A DNA stretch of 11,037 nt. Source: Elusimicrobia bacterium RIFCSPLOWO2_12_FULL_59_9. GTDB lineage: Bacteria; Elusimicrobiota; Elusimicrobia; O2-12-FULL-59-9. The stretch lies in contig MGUX01000016.1 of the NCBI GenBank assembly GCA_001800185.1, positions 1 through 11,037 on the forward strand, read 5' to 3'. The translations under genes and the position numbers were made by a program. The notes under the pieces are model-generated. The model ran no database searches. It saw only the letters and a list, made by a program, of their open reading frames with translations, and had not been told where the DNA came from. Shown piece after piece: positions 1 through 5,442 of this stretch. Positions within the stretch are counted from its first letter, which is position 1, and every line of letters begins with the position of its first letter.

Positions 1-107
1 GAAATCAGGTGTTATCGTCGAGAATCGAGGGCGGGAGCACGTGAACTTTTTCAGGAGCAACTAACTAATATCGACGCTTCCGGTTTCAGTGTTGGTAATG
101 ATCGAGT

Positions 108-390
108 TCAATTCAAGTCCTCGAACTCGCCGTTAAGCTTGAACACCTCTCGGAGATTGACCCTGACTGCCTGGATAGGCTTGGTCTCGTTGTCCTCGTA
201 GCGCCGGATGGACTCCCGGTTGACGTCTAGGAGCCGCGCCAGGTCTCGTTGCTGGAGCCCCCCGGCGCATCCGTTGGTTCCGAAGCCAGCCCCCAAGGGT
301 CGTAGGAGGCACCAGGAAGTCGTAGGGATCGCCTTGGGTCTCCGGGAAGACCTCTTTGTACTTTGAGGCCAGAAATGGCAGGATACGGCC
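108..390 (-). pseudogene. 3' half of an IS-interrupted double-HTH (XRE-type) regulator, also frameshifted
   Basis: This is the downstream part of the gene whose 5' part lies at 3120-3302. After one copy of the target duplication is removed, codons run straight on from the upstream half: ILPFLASKYKEVF begins at 384. The reading continues through PYDFLVPPTTLGGWLRNQR to a six-G run (C run on the plus strand at 258-263). There the frame is lost by +1; with five Gs the reading continues as GLQQRDLARLLDVNRESIRR and on to the stop at 108-110. This second segment is a good XRE-like helix-turn-helix (reconstructed residues about 91-141). The joined, frame-corrected protein would be about 152 aa with two HTH domains. 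The frameshift may be true decay or a homopolymer sequencing error; the IS interruption is certain. Target genes are unknown. Confidence 0.82.
385..390. repeat. Target site duplication, left copy (ACGGCC)
   Basis: Six bases immediately outside the left IS end are identical to those outside the right end at 3120-3125. This is the expected footprint of a DDE transposase inserting with a staggered cut. The sequence is codons GGC-CGT (Gly-Arg) of the interrupted regulator read on the minus strand. Confidence 0.92.
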
Positions 391-416
391 TGTGACGTCC
401 CACCAATCCGGACCCA
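391..416 (+). repeat. IS21 terminal inverted repeat, left (istB-side) end
   Basis: A 26-bp terminal sequence beginning TGTGACGTCCCACC. It matches the other end at 16 of 26 positions, with 10 of the first 11 identical. It is a four-base tip (TGTG) followed by one inverted copy of the 22-bp subterminal repeat, so the terminal repeat and the outermost transposase-binding repeat are the same unit. Confidence 0.88.
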
Positions 417-441
417 GTGTCGTCCCACCGATCTGACTCCA
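395..441 (-). repeat. Two subterminal 22-bp repeats at the left IS end
   Basis: Two minus-strand copies of the repeat lie at 395-416 and 420-441. Both start with TGG, carry a TC near position 6-7 and share the core GGTGGGAC. Their starts are 25 bp apart, unlike the 35-bp spacing at the other end. IS21-family ends are known to carry several short repeats thought to bind the transposase; that role is inferred here. Confidence 0.8.
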
Positions 442-509
442 CCCCTGCCGAGCGTTTTTCAGTTTAACTCATAACCCTCTTTCGCGTCAAAGTTTTTGAT
501 CGTTTTTTA

Positions 510-1289
510 TTAGATCTTCGCCTCCTCTTTCCGTGCCGTTTTTGTCACCCGAAACTCCGGCAGTTCAATCCTGCCTTTGAGCCGGTAACTCTTGCCCTCG
601 AAGATCACGATTTCCGCGCGGTCGAACATCCTATCGATCGTCGCATTGGCCAGCACCGGATCGGGAAATACCTCGCTCCATTCCTTCAGGTCCCGATTCG
701 ATGTCAGGATCATAGCCGAGTTGTATTTCCGGCGGTCGAATAGATCGAACACTTCCTCCGCGATTTCACGACCCATTGACACCACTCCCCAGTTATCGAC
801 GATCCATAAGTTCGATGAAAGGATTTTCTTGAACAATACGTCTAGGTTGTTTTTCGCACGCGCCAAGGTGATCTCGTACGCCAGGTTCTTGGCGCTGGTG
901 CAATACACTCGCAACCCTGCCTTCACCGCCAACAAGCCGATGGCCAGTGCCAGGTGGGTCTTTCCCGTTCCAGGTTTTCCCAAGAACAGTCCGATCCGAT
1001 TGTTATGAATGAATTCTAATTTCGCCAACTCCTCGATCTTCTCCTTATCGATCTTCGGATTGAACCGCCAGTCGAACTCCTCCAAAGTTCTGAGCTCCGG
1101 AAAGGCCGCCCGCTCGATGCGCTTCTGCAAGCCATGCTCTTTACGCGTGTCGATCTCCCGCTCCAAGAGCTCGGATATCCAATGGAGCGAAACCGCGGCC
1201 TTATGCTTGGCCGCCACTTCGTCAAGCTCCTTGGCTGCCGTCGACATTTTTAACGCCCGAAATTGCGTCTTCACCGCTTCGATGTTCAT
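510..1289 (-). CDS. istB: IstB, IS21-family transposition helper ATPase
   Basis: A 259-aa AAA+ ATPase of the IstB/DnaC type. In IS21 transposition IstB forms ATP-dependent assemblies on target DNA and activates the IstA transposase. Visible motifs: an N-terminal helical region typical of IstB (residues 1-90), Walker A GKPGTGKT (104-111), Walker B LWIVDN (161-166), sensor-1 TSN (196-198) and an arginine-rich segment IDRMFDRA (218-225) where the arginine finger is expected. The second acidic Walker B position, usually D or E in relatives, is N166. The length is normal for the family. The start is supported by a GGAGG Shine-Dalgarno about 10 nt upstream. It begins 27 nt after the istA stop, so the two are almost certainly cotranscribed. 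Confidence 0.95.
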   Translation of the reverse strand: MNIEAVKTQFRALKMSTAAKELDEVAAKHKAAVSLHWISELLEREIDTRKEHGLQKRIERAAFPELRTLEEFDWRFNPKIDKEKIEELAKLEFIHNNRIGLFLGKPGTGKTHLALAIGLLAVKAGLRVYCTSAKNLAYEITLARAKNNLDVLFKKILSSNLWIVDNWGVVSMGREIAEEVFDLFDRRKYNSAMILTSNRDLKEWSEVFPDPVLANATIDRMFDRAEIVIFEGKSYRLKGRIELPEFRVTKTARKEEAKI

Positions 1290-1316
1290 GGTCTTTGCTT
1301 CCTCCGTGTTTTATTT

Positions 1317-2879
1317 TTAATGCAGCAGCAACGATATCTGCTCCTCATATTCCGACAAAGGACGGACGAACTTATGTTCCGTCCTCCCAGCTTTGCGCAT
1401 TTCTCCCGCCGCGCCGGTCGCCGCTTGTTGACGATCGCGCTCCGCCTCCAGCAAACCTTTCACCGCCCGATAGCTCAACATCCCCAGCTTCAGCGCTTTC
1501 TCGCAAGCCGCGTTGATCTTGTCTGCCGGATAACTTTTGTCTAGGCTCAGCACTCCCCATATCTTGCGCGTGTCGACGAACCCCTGTCCCTGTTTCATGA
1601 TCGCCAGAACTATGGCATCCACCGCCGGACCAAGCTTCGCGGCGCGTCGTCGATACATCGAATCGTCAAGCATCGATTGCTCCCACGGCTTGAGGTGTTG
1701 GGGCTTGGTCGACTTCGTCTGATTGCGATCGGTAATTCGGTTGTGAACTTCAAGAAGCTTGCCTTGGTGGTAGATGCTCACGATCTTGGAATCACCCAAC
1801 ACCGCCACTGTCTTGCCCTTGTACTGCTCATCAAGCGAGTAGTACTTGTTGCAAAACCGCACATGCCCGTCTTCGCGCACGACCCCATCGTGATATCGCT
1901 CAATTTCATACGCCGTTGCGGGTAGTGTTTTAAGACGGCCCTTTTCCTCCTGCGCGAACACCTCCCGCGGCCGCCGTAGCGTCGTGCCATGCTTGCGCTC
2001 GTTGGCGATGACCAGCTTCTTGTCTATGTATCCCTGAGCCTCCTCCATCCCCTGCCACACATCCCCGTGTGCCTCGTAAAGCCGCCGCACATATGGAATC
2101 GGCCGCTCTATTTTTCCTTTCTTTTCGGGATCTCTCGGCGGCAAGCATTCGATCACCACCCCGTAATGCGCCGCGAAGCGCTCATAGGCTGGGTTGAGCA
2201 AAGGCTCAAACCTCGACGCTTCCAGCGCGAAGCATTTTGGGTTGTCGCTCGTTACCCTCGCCGCAACCCCTTCCATCTCGCGGAACATGCTCTCCATTAC
2301 TTTCAGCGTCGTCTCCACATCGTTGCTCCACACCAGCCGGACCATCAGGTACCGCGAATATCCCAATACCCCTGCAAACATCCACACGGCCCTTATCTTC
2401 CCACTCGCCGGATCGTAGCCGTTGCACAGCTTTCCCCAATCGACCAACAAGGCTTCGCCCGGCTGATGAATGATCTCGGGAATCACTCCCCGATATTCCT
2501 CGCCCAATCGATTAAGTTTGTAGCGCTCCAGATACCGGTAAAAACTCGACCGACCGATTCCCTTCACCGGCAATTCCTCGAACACCGTCACCGCGTGCCA
2601 GCCCGCGCGCAGCCGCTCTTCCATCCACGCGCGGTGCGGCGCAAGCGTTGGTTCCTGCGGCGACGCCTGCAGACTTCTCTTGTCCACCGCGTCCGGAAAT
2701 ATGGGCTCCGGATACGAAGGCAAGACCGCGGCGCCGCGGCCGCCGGTCTCACTCAGATATTTGTATTCCTTCGCCCTGTCGCGAAGCACACGGATACGGC
2801 GCTTGCCTGCCTGAAGGCTGCAAGCGATGCTGTTGACGCTCGCCCCTGCGATTAGATGTTCAACGATCTTTCGTTCCAT
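1317..2879 (-). CDS. istA: IstA, IS21-family DDE transposase
   Basis: A 520-aa transposase that cuts and joins the IS ends. The N-terminus (MERKIVEHLIAG, then SIACSLQAGKRRIRVLRDRA) is a helix-turn-helix region for end recognition. The DDE catalytic core follows: D147 in ALLVDWGKL, D212 in VTSDNPKC and E258 in the family-typical stretch PPRDPEKKGKIERPI. A C-terminal region of about 200 residues is also usual for IstA. I chose the ATG at 2877-2879 because a strong AGGAGG lies 6 nt upstream; a longer form starting at 2918 (533 aa) has no such site. Length and motifs indicate an intact enzyme. It shares an operon with istB, 27 nt downstream. The gene sits in the same orientation as the regulator the element interrupts. 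Confidence 0.95.
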   Translation of the reverse strand: MERKIVEHLIAGASVNSIACSLQAGKRRIRVLRDRAKEYKYLSETGGRGAAVLPSYPEPIFPDAVDKRSLQASPQEPTLAPHRAWMEERLRAGWHAVTVFEELPVKGIGRSSFYRYLERYKLNRLGEEYRGVIPEIIHQPGEALLVDWGKLCNGYDPASGKIRAVWMFAGVLGYSRYLMVRLVWSNDVETTLKVMESMFREMEGVAARVTSDNPKCFALEASRFEPLLNPAYERFAAHYGVVIECLPPRDPEKKGKIERPIPYVRRLYEAHGDVWQGMEEAQGYIDKKLVIANERKHGTTLRRPREVFAQEEKGRLKTLPATAYEIERYHDGVVREDGHVRFCNKYYSLDEQYKGKTVAVLGDSKIVSIYHQGKLLEVHNRITDRNQTKSTKPQHLKPWEQSMLDDSMYRRRAAKLGPAVDAIVLAIMKQGQGFVDTRKIWGVLSLDKSYPADKINAACEKALKLGMLSYRAVKGLLEAERDRQQAATGAAGEMRKAGRTEHKFVRPLSEYEEQISLLLH

Positions 2880-2883
2880 CAGT

Positions 2884-2892
2884 CTCCTCCTC
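2884..2892 (-). promoter_or_regulatory. Shine-Dalgarno deciding the istA start
   Basis: GAGGAGGAG on the minus strand places AGGAGG 6 nt before the ATG at 2879. This favours that start over the in-frame ATGs at 2918 and 2906. Confidence 0.75.
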
Positions 2893-2972
2893 GTTCGGCT
2901 CTTCATCGATACCCCCATGTACGCAATAGGAGCATCGTAGCTTCAATCGGCTCGGCCGGGAATGAGTCCAAT

Positions 2973-2994
2973 GATCCAGCTTTTTAGCTGGGTC
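2973..2994. repeat. Inverted repeat next to the innermost IS end repeat
   Basis: CCAGCT at 2976-2981 and AGCTGG at 2986-2991 are perfect inverted arms around a TTTT loop. Three further outer pairs (GAT/GTC, one a wobble) make nine paired positions. It overlaps the first 22-bp repeat. There is no T-run after it in either direction, so it does not look like a terminator. Its role is unknown. Confidence 0.5.
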
Positions 2995-3115
2995 CAGATT
3001 GGTGGGATTTGACCCCCTCAAACTGGGTCCCGATCGGTGGGATTCACCGTTCCGGGGGTGGGTTCAATTAGGTGGGATTTGCTACCCTAAAACTGGAGTC
3101 AAGTAGAGGGGACGT
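2989..3115 (+). repeat. Four subterminal 22-bp repeats at exact 35-bp period, right IS end
   Basis: Copies start at 2989, 3024, 3059 and 3094, exactly 35 bp apart. The first three begin TGGGTCC, TGGGTCC and TGGGTTC and share the core GGTGGGATT. The outermost is more diverged (TGGAGTC, then GGGGACGT) and forms the terminal inverted repeat. They lie between the istA start and the end of the element and are likely transposase-binding sites. The array could also influence istA transcription; no clear istA promoter was found. Confidence 0.85.
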
Positions 3116-3119
3116 AACA
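3094..3119 (-). repeat. IS21 terminal inverted repeat, right (istA-side) end
   Basis: Read from the outside inward it begins TGTTACGTCCCCTC. It has the same architecture as the left end: a four-base tip (TGTT) attached to one copy of the 22-bp repeat at 3094-3115. The ACA tip at 3117-3119 is directly followed by the target duplication. Confidence 0.88.
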
Positions 3120-3125
3120 ACGGCC
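3120..3125. repeat. Target site duplication, right copy (ACGGCC)
   Basis: This matches 385-390 exactly and directly abuts the ACA tip of the IS right end at 3119. The perfect match suggests the insertion has not been rearranged and may be fairly recent. Confidence 0.92.
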
Positions 3126-3302
3126 CAAGACCCACGGATTGAGCGTCCGGGCCTTGTCTTGCTCAAGCCGGCCGATGGCGCCGCGGCTTACCCCGGTGCC
3201 TGTGGCAAAAAGAGTCCTGGTTATTCCGAGGCGGCGCCGGAGGTAGCGTAGCCGTGCGCCAAGGGTCGCGGTTCCGAGGTCCGGCAGGGACCCCGCCCCC
3301 AT
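3120..3302 (-). pseudogene. 5' half of the IS-interrupted double-HTH (XRE-type) regulator
   Basis: Residues 1-61 of the interrupted gene, starting at an ATG at 3300-3302 and reading MGAGSLPDLGTATLGARLRY, then a degenerate XRE-like helix-turn-helix with VSRGAIGRLEQDKAR at about residues 38-52. After NPWVLGR the reading enters the insertion sequence and stops at 3099-3101 after six foreign residues, giving a 67-aa truncated product. Removing 391-3119 and one ACGGCC copy joins GR to ILPFLASK in frame with the other half. No convincing Shine-Dalgarno sequence precedes the ATG and the frame stays open upstream, so the start is uncertain. The gene is divergent from the RES-Xre pair and may once have regulated the intergenic region; that is inference. 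Confidence 0.8.
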
Positions 3303-3372
3303 CGGAGAAATATGCCTGCGAATGATGAGGGTAGGTTCGTTCGTCTGCCTTAGGAGCGACCCACTTTTCGCG

Positions 3373-3395
3373 CCTGAGCACCTTTGGTGCTCAGG
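3373..3395. repeat. Perfect 10-bp hairpin in the divergent intergenic region
   Basis: CCTGAGCACC at 3373-3382 and GGTGCTCAGG at 3386-3395 are perfect inverted arms around a TTT loop. It lies between the divergent interrupted regulator (start near 3302) and the RES-Xre pair (start 3520). No T-run follows on either strand, so it is not a standard intrinsic terminator. It could be a protein-binding site or a structured RNA element. Confidence 0.6.
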
Positions 3396-3471
3396 GCTGA
3401 TGCCCCGGCGGCTTCACGGCCTTCGACCCGTTCAGCAGCAACGGCTACGGAACTACTATGGCTTCAGAATT

Positions 3472-3509
3472 AGTATTGACAATAGTCAATACTCTGCTAT
3501 AATAATACT
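3472..3509 (+). promoter_or_regulatory. Consensus sigma-70 promoter overlapping a palindromic operator of the RES-Xre pair
   Basis: TTGACA at 3476-3481 and TATAAT at 3498-3503 are both perfect consensus with a 16-bp spacer. A perfect palindrome, AGTATTGAC-AATA-GTCAATACT (3472-3493), covers the -35 box and half of the spacer. The half-site AATACT recurs at 3504-3509, just after the -10 box. Transcription should start near 3510, at or inside the Shine-Dalgarno, giving a leader of only about 10 nt before the ATG at 3520. This is the layout expected if the Xre antitoxin represses its own operon; the binding is inferred. Confidence 0.8.
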
Positions 3510-3519
3510 GGAGGTCATC

Positions 3520-3912
3520 ATGGAAACTCTGGCTGATGCTATTTCCTTGGAAGGTCGGGACAAGGTTTCCGCGAAGGAGGTCCGGGCATGGACTCGCGCG
3601 TTGCTGGAGGCCACGGGAGTCGCCGATCGGGTATTGGCGCAGGGCATCAACATGTCCGAGGCGCAGCTCAACCGTCTTGCCTCGGGCTCGGGCACCATGG
3701 TCAAGGCCAGCACTTTGACCCCCCTTCGCCGCGCGGCAGTGGTCATTGAGGAAGGTCACAAAGCTCTCACGGCTCCCGGCCTCAAGCGCTGGCTTTCGAC
3801 GCCCAACCCATACCTCAACGACGTTCCTCCTATCCTCTGCCTGCGGTCCGAAAAGGAACTTGCGCGAGTCCTTTCGCTTCTCGCTTCGATCCGTTACGGG
3901 TTTCCGGCTTGA
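3520..3912 (+). CDS. Xre/MbcA/ParS-type antitoxin of a RES-Xre toxin-antitoxin pair
   Basis: A 130-aa protein. The central part (about residues 30-80, ATGVADRVLAQGINMSEAQL onward) fits the Xre-like helix-turn-helix of this family. The C-terminal part (residues 88-130, with LKRWLSTPNPYLNDVPP and LLASIRYGFPA) matches the Xre/MbcA/ParS toxin-binding domain, where a WL-x-TPNP-type motif is characteristic. Such antitoxins neutralise a RES toxin by direct binding and usually repress their operon. The ATG at 3520 is chosen because GGAGG lies 5 nt upstream and the promoter -10 box is at 3498-3503; the frame is open further upstream but that stretch contains the promoter. The stop overlaps the toxin start. 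Family membership rests on motif and context. Confidence 0.88.
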   Translation: METLADAISLEGRDKVSAKEVRAWTRALLEATGVADRVLAQGINMSEAQLNRLASGSGTMVKASTLTPLRRAAVVIEEGHKALTAPGLKRWLSTPNPYLNDVPPILCLRSEKELARVLSLLASIRYGFPA

Positions 3913-4430
3913 ACCTCGCCGGCCTGAGAGCCCTCCTCCCGGGAGTCGCGCCCCGAACCAATACCTGGTACCGCATCATCGACGCCCGATTTACATCAGA
4001 GATTGATGAGATCGCCCACACCGTGCTCTATTCGTGGCGATACAACCCCAAAGGCGAGTTTGGAGTTCTGTACTTGGCCCTTAGCGCGGATTGTGCCTAC
4101 AGGGAAAGACTCAGGCAAGCGCATGGCCGCGCAGAGGACCTTCCGCCCCTATGCGTCGGAACCTTCAAAGTACGGCTGACGAAATGCCTCGACCTTACGA
4201 GTCCGCCTGTTTGCGCCAAGCTCGGCATTGCGGCGAGCCGGCTTCTCTCCACAAACGATTTCTCAGTCGCACAATCCATTGCCCGGGAAGCGAGGCGGGT
4301 TGGATTCGAGGCAATTGTCGCCCCCTCGGCTGTGGGAGATGATTGCAGGAACCTTGTCGTCTTTAAGGACAAGCTCCTCCCGCCTTCGCGCTGCATTTGC
4401 GATCCAGAGAGCATTCAATCGTATCCTTGA
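3909..4430 (+). CDS. RES-domain toxin (predicted NAD+-degrading) of a RES-Xre pair
   Basis: A 173-aa RES-domain protein. Studied members of the family degrade NAD+ by phosphorolysis or hydrolysis and arrest growth when not bound by the antitoxin. Family landmarks are present: R22 in TWYRI, R44 in WRYNPKGEFG with Y55 in VLYLALS, E66 in YRERL, S140 in VAPSA and N148 in RNLVVF. This covers the R, E and S that name the domain. The start is a TTG at 3909-3911 overlapping the antitoxin TGA by two bases, so translation is probably coupled; no good Shine-Dalgarno is visible. The order, antitoxin first and toxin second, is normal for RES-Xre modules. The gene looks intact. Confidence 0.88.
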   Translation: MNLAGLRALLPGVAPRTNTWYRIIDARFTSEIDEIAHTVLYSWRYNPKGEFGVLYLALSADCAYRERLRQAHGRAEDLPPLCVGTFKVRLTKCLDLTSPPVCAKLGIAASRLLSTNDFSVAQSIAREARRVGFEAIVAPSAVGDDCRNLVVFKDKLLPPSRCICDPESIQSYP

Positions 4431-4541
4431 CGCCCAGCCGGAGCCTCCCGCGCATTTTCGCATCCGCGCTTTTCGGAAAAGACATCCATCCTTGAACCTG
4501 GGGGCCAGAAATGGGAGAATTTTCTGCGGCGCGCCAAAACA

Positions 4542-4862
4542 ATGAGATACACCTCTCCCTACCAACTCGCCAAGCTGTGGCTGGTGGCCTTGCTCCGGCT
4601 TTCAAAAGATGCGATTCACATCTATGTGGGGGCGGCCTGCCTTCTTTTGGCGATCACTTTGTTCCGGTGCCCTTTGCGCTCCTGGCGGGCCCTGTTGCCG
4701 GGGCTCCTGCTCTCCATTTTCATGGAAAGTATGGACCTATGGGACGACGTCCATTCCTTGGGGCATTTGAGGTGGACCGCGAGCCTGCATGACGTCCTCA
4801 ACACCAATTTTCTCCCTTTCGTGATCGTCAATTTGGCGCGTTGGAAGAAGACCGAGCTTTAA
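4542..4862 (+). CDS. Small putative membrane protein of unknown function
   Basis: A 106-aa protein that I do not recognise with confidence. Two or three hydrophobic segments are visible at about residues 25-41 (HIYVGAACLLLAITLF), 47-62 (SWRALLPGLLLSIF) and 86-99 (LNTNFLPFVIVNLA). Between the last two is a charged, polar stretch, MESMDLWDDVHSLGH, which may face one side of the membrane. The start is a best guess: ATG at 4542 has no clear Shine-Dalgarno. The stop is 16 nt before the lemA ATG, so it may be cotranscribed with lemA and the M48 protease gene. The 111 bp between the RES gene and this start hold no terminator or promoter that I could support. Confidence 0.65.
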   Translation: MRYTSPYQLAKLWLVALLRLSKDAIHIYVGAACLLLAITLFRCPLRSWRALLPGLLLSIFMESMDLWDDVHSLGHLRWTASLHDVLNTNFLPFVIVNLARWKKTEL

Positions 4863-4878
4863 TAGGAAAGGAGGCGCA

Positions 4879-5436
4879 ATGACTGTTATTCTTATCGCGG
4901 CAGGCGTGGCGGCGGCATGGCTCGTCTGGACGTACAACTCCCTGGTGGGCTTGAGAAATCAGGCGGCCAACGCCCTTAAGCAGATCGACGTGCAGCTCAA
5001 ACGGCGGCACGATCTCATTCCCAATCTGGTCAACGCGGTGAAGGGTTATATGAAGTTCGAACAGCAAACCCTGGAGAAGGTGATTGAAGCGAGAAACCAG
5101 GCGGTTTCAGCCGCGGGCGCCGGGGTGCGGGAGCAATCTCAAAAAGAGGGGGAGTTGACCCAGGCGCTGGGCCGGCTTTTCGCGTTGGCCGAAAATTATC
5201 CGGACTTGAAAGCCAACCAGAACGTCAAATCGCTCATGGAAGAGTTGTCGCACACGGAAAACCAGGTCGGCTTCTCGCGCCAGTTGTACAATGACGTGGC
5301 CACCCGGTACAACACCGCTCAGCAGACTTTTCCCAGCAACTTGTTCGCCGGGCCGCTTGGATTTTCTCCGGTCGATCTCTTTGAGATCCCGGCGGAGCGC
5401 GCGGCCGAGAGGGAAGCGCCGAAAGTCGAGCTGTAA
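4879..5436 (+). CDS. lemA: LemA family protein
   Basis: A 185-aa LemA-family protein, the usual length. The N-terminal hydrophobic segment (about residues 2-18, ILIAAGVAAAWLVW) anchors it in the membrane. The diagnostic block follows: YNSLVGLRNQ (19-28), then IDVQLKRRHDLIPNLV (36-51) and VKGYMKFE (54-61), leading into a long helical domain. The C-terminal FPSNLFAGPLGF motif is also typical. An AAAGGAGG Shine-Dalgarno at 4867-4874 fixes the ATG. The biochemical role of LemA is unclear in general, but the gene often neighbours HtpX-like M48 proteases, as here (the next gene starts 6 nt after the stop). A role in membrane-protein quality control is inference from that context. Confidence 0.93.
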   Translation: MTVILIAAGVAAAWLVWTYNSLVGLRNQAANALKQIDVQLKRRHDLIPNLVNAVKGYMKFEQQTLEKVIEARNQAVSAAGAGVREQSQKEGELTQALGRLFALAENYPDLKANQNVKSLMEELSHTENQVGFSRQLYNDVATRYNTAQQTFPSNLFAGPLGFSPVDLFEIPAERAAEREAPKVEL

Positions 5437-5442
5437 AAAAGA

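Larger units (their letters stand above)
391..3119 (-). mobile_element. Complete IS21-family insertion sequence, 2729 bp
   Basis: The element carries istA (transposase) and istB (ATPase helper) in that order on the minus strand. Its ends are TGTGACGTCCC at 391 and, read inward from the other side, TGTTACGTCCC ending at 3119; 10 of the terminal 11 bases match, with the TGT/ACA tips usual for IS21. It is flanked by a perfect 6-bp duplication, ACGGCC, within the 4-8 bp range known for the family. Excision of the element plus one duplication restores an open reading frame in the interrupted regulator, which independently fixes the boundaries. Both genes are full length with catalytic residues present, so the element may be active. 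Multiple subterminal repeats, typical of IS21 ends, lie at both sides. Confidence 0.95.

Noticed and set aside
1..200. Open plus-strand frames entering from the left edge: frame 1 runs to about 200, frame 2 ends at 64 with REHVNFFRSN.
   Set aside because: Either could be the tail of a gene outside the window, but both are too short to recognise, and frame 1 runs antisense over the HTH remnant.
470..509. T-rich stretch after istB as a possible terminator.
   Set aside because: The only inverted repeat (TCAAA/TTTGA) is short and AT-only, and the T-runs are not placed after a GC stem.
1989..2855. 288-aa plus-strand open frame.
   Set aside because: It is the antisense shadow of istA; its composition (many His, Arg, Pro) is unlike a real protein and no start signal is present.
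2880..2918. Longer istA start at 2918 (533 aa).
   Set aside because: The ATG at 2879 has AGGAGG 6 nt upstream; the longer start has none.
2989..3115. The 35-bp periodic repeats as a CRISPR array.
   Set aside because: The spacers would be only 13 bp, copies are degenerate, and matching inverted copies at the other IS end identify them as transposon end repeats.
3322..3519. Upstream in-frame extension of the antitoxin that would give a 196-aa protein.
   Set aside because: It contains the consensus promoter and palindrome, and the ATG at 3520 has a well-placed GGAGG.
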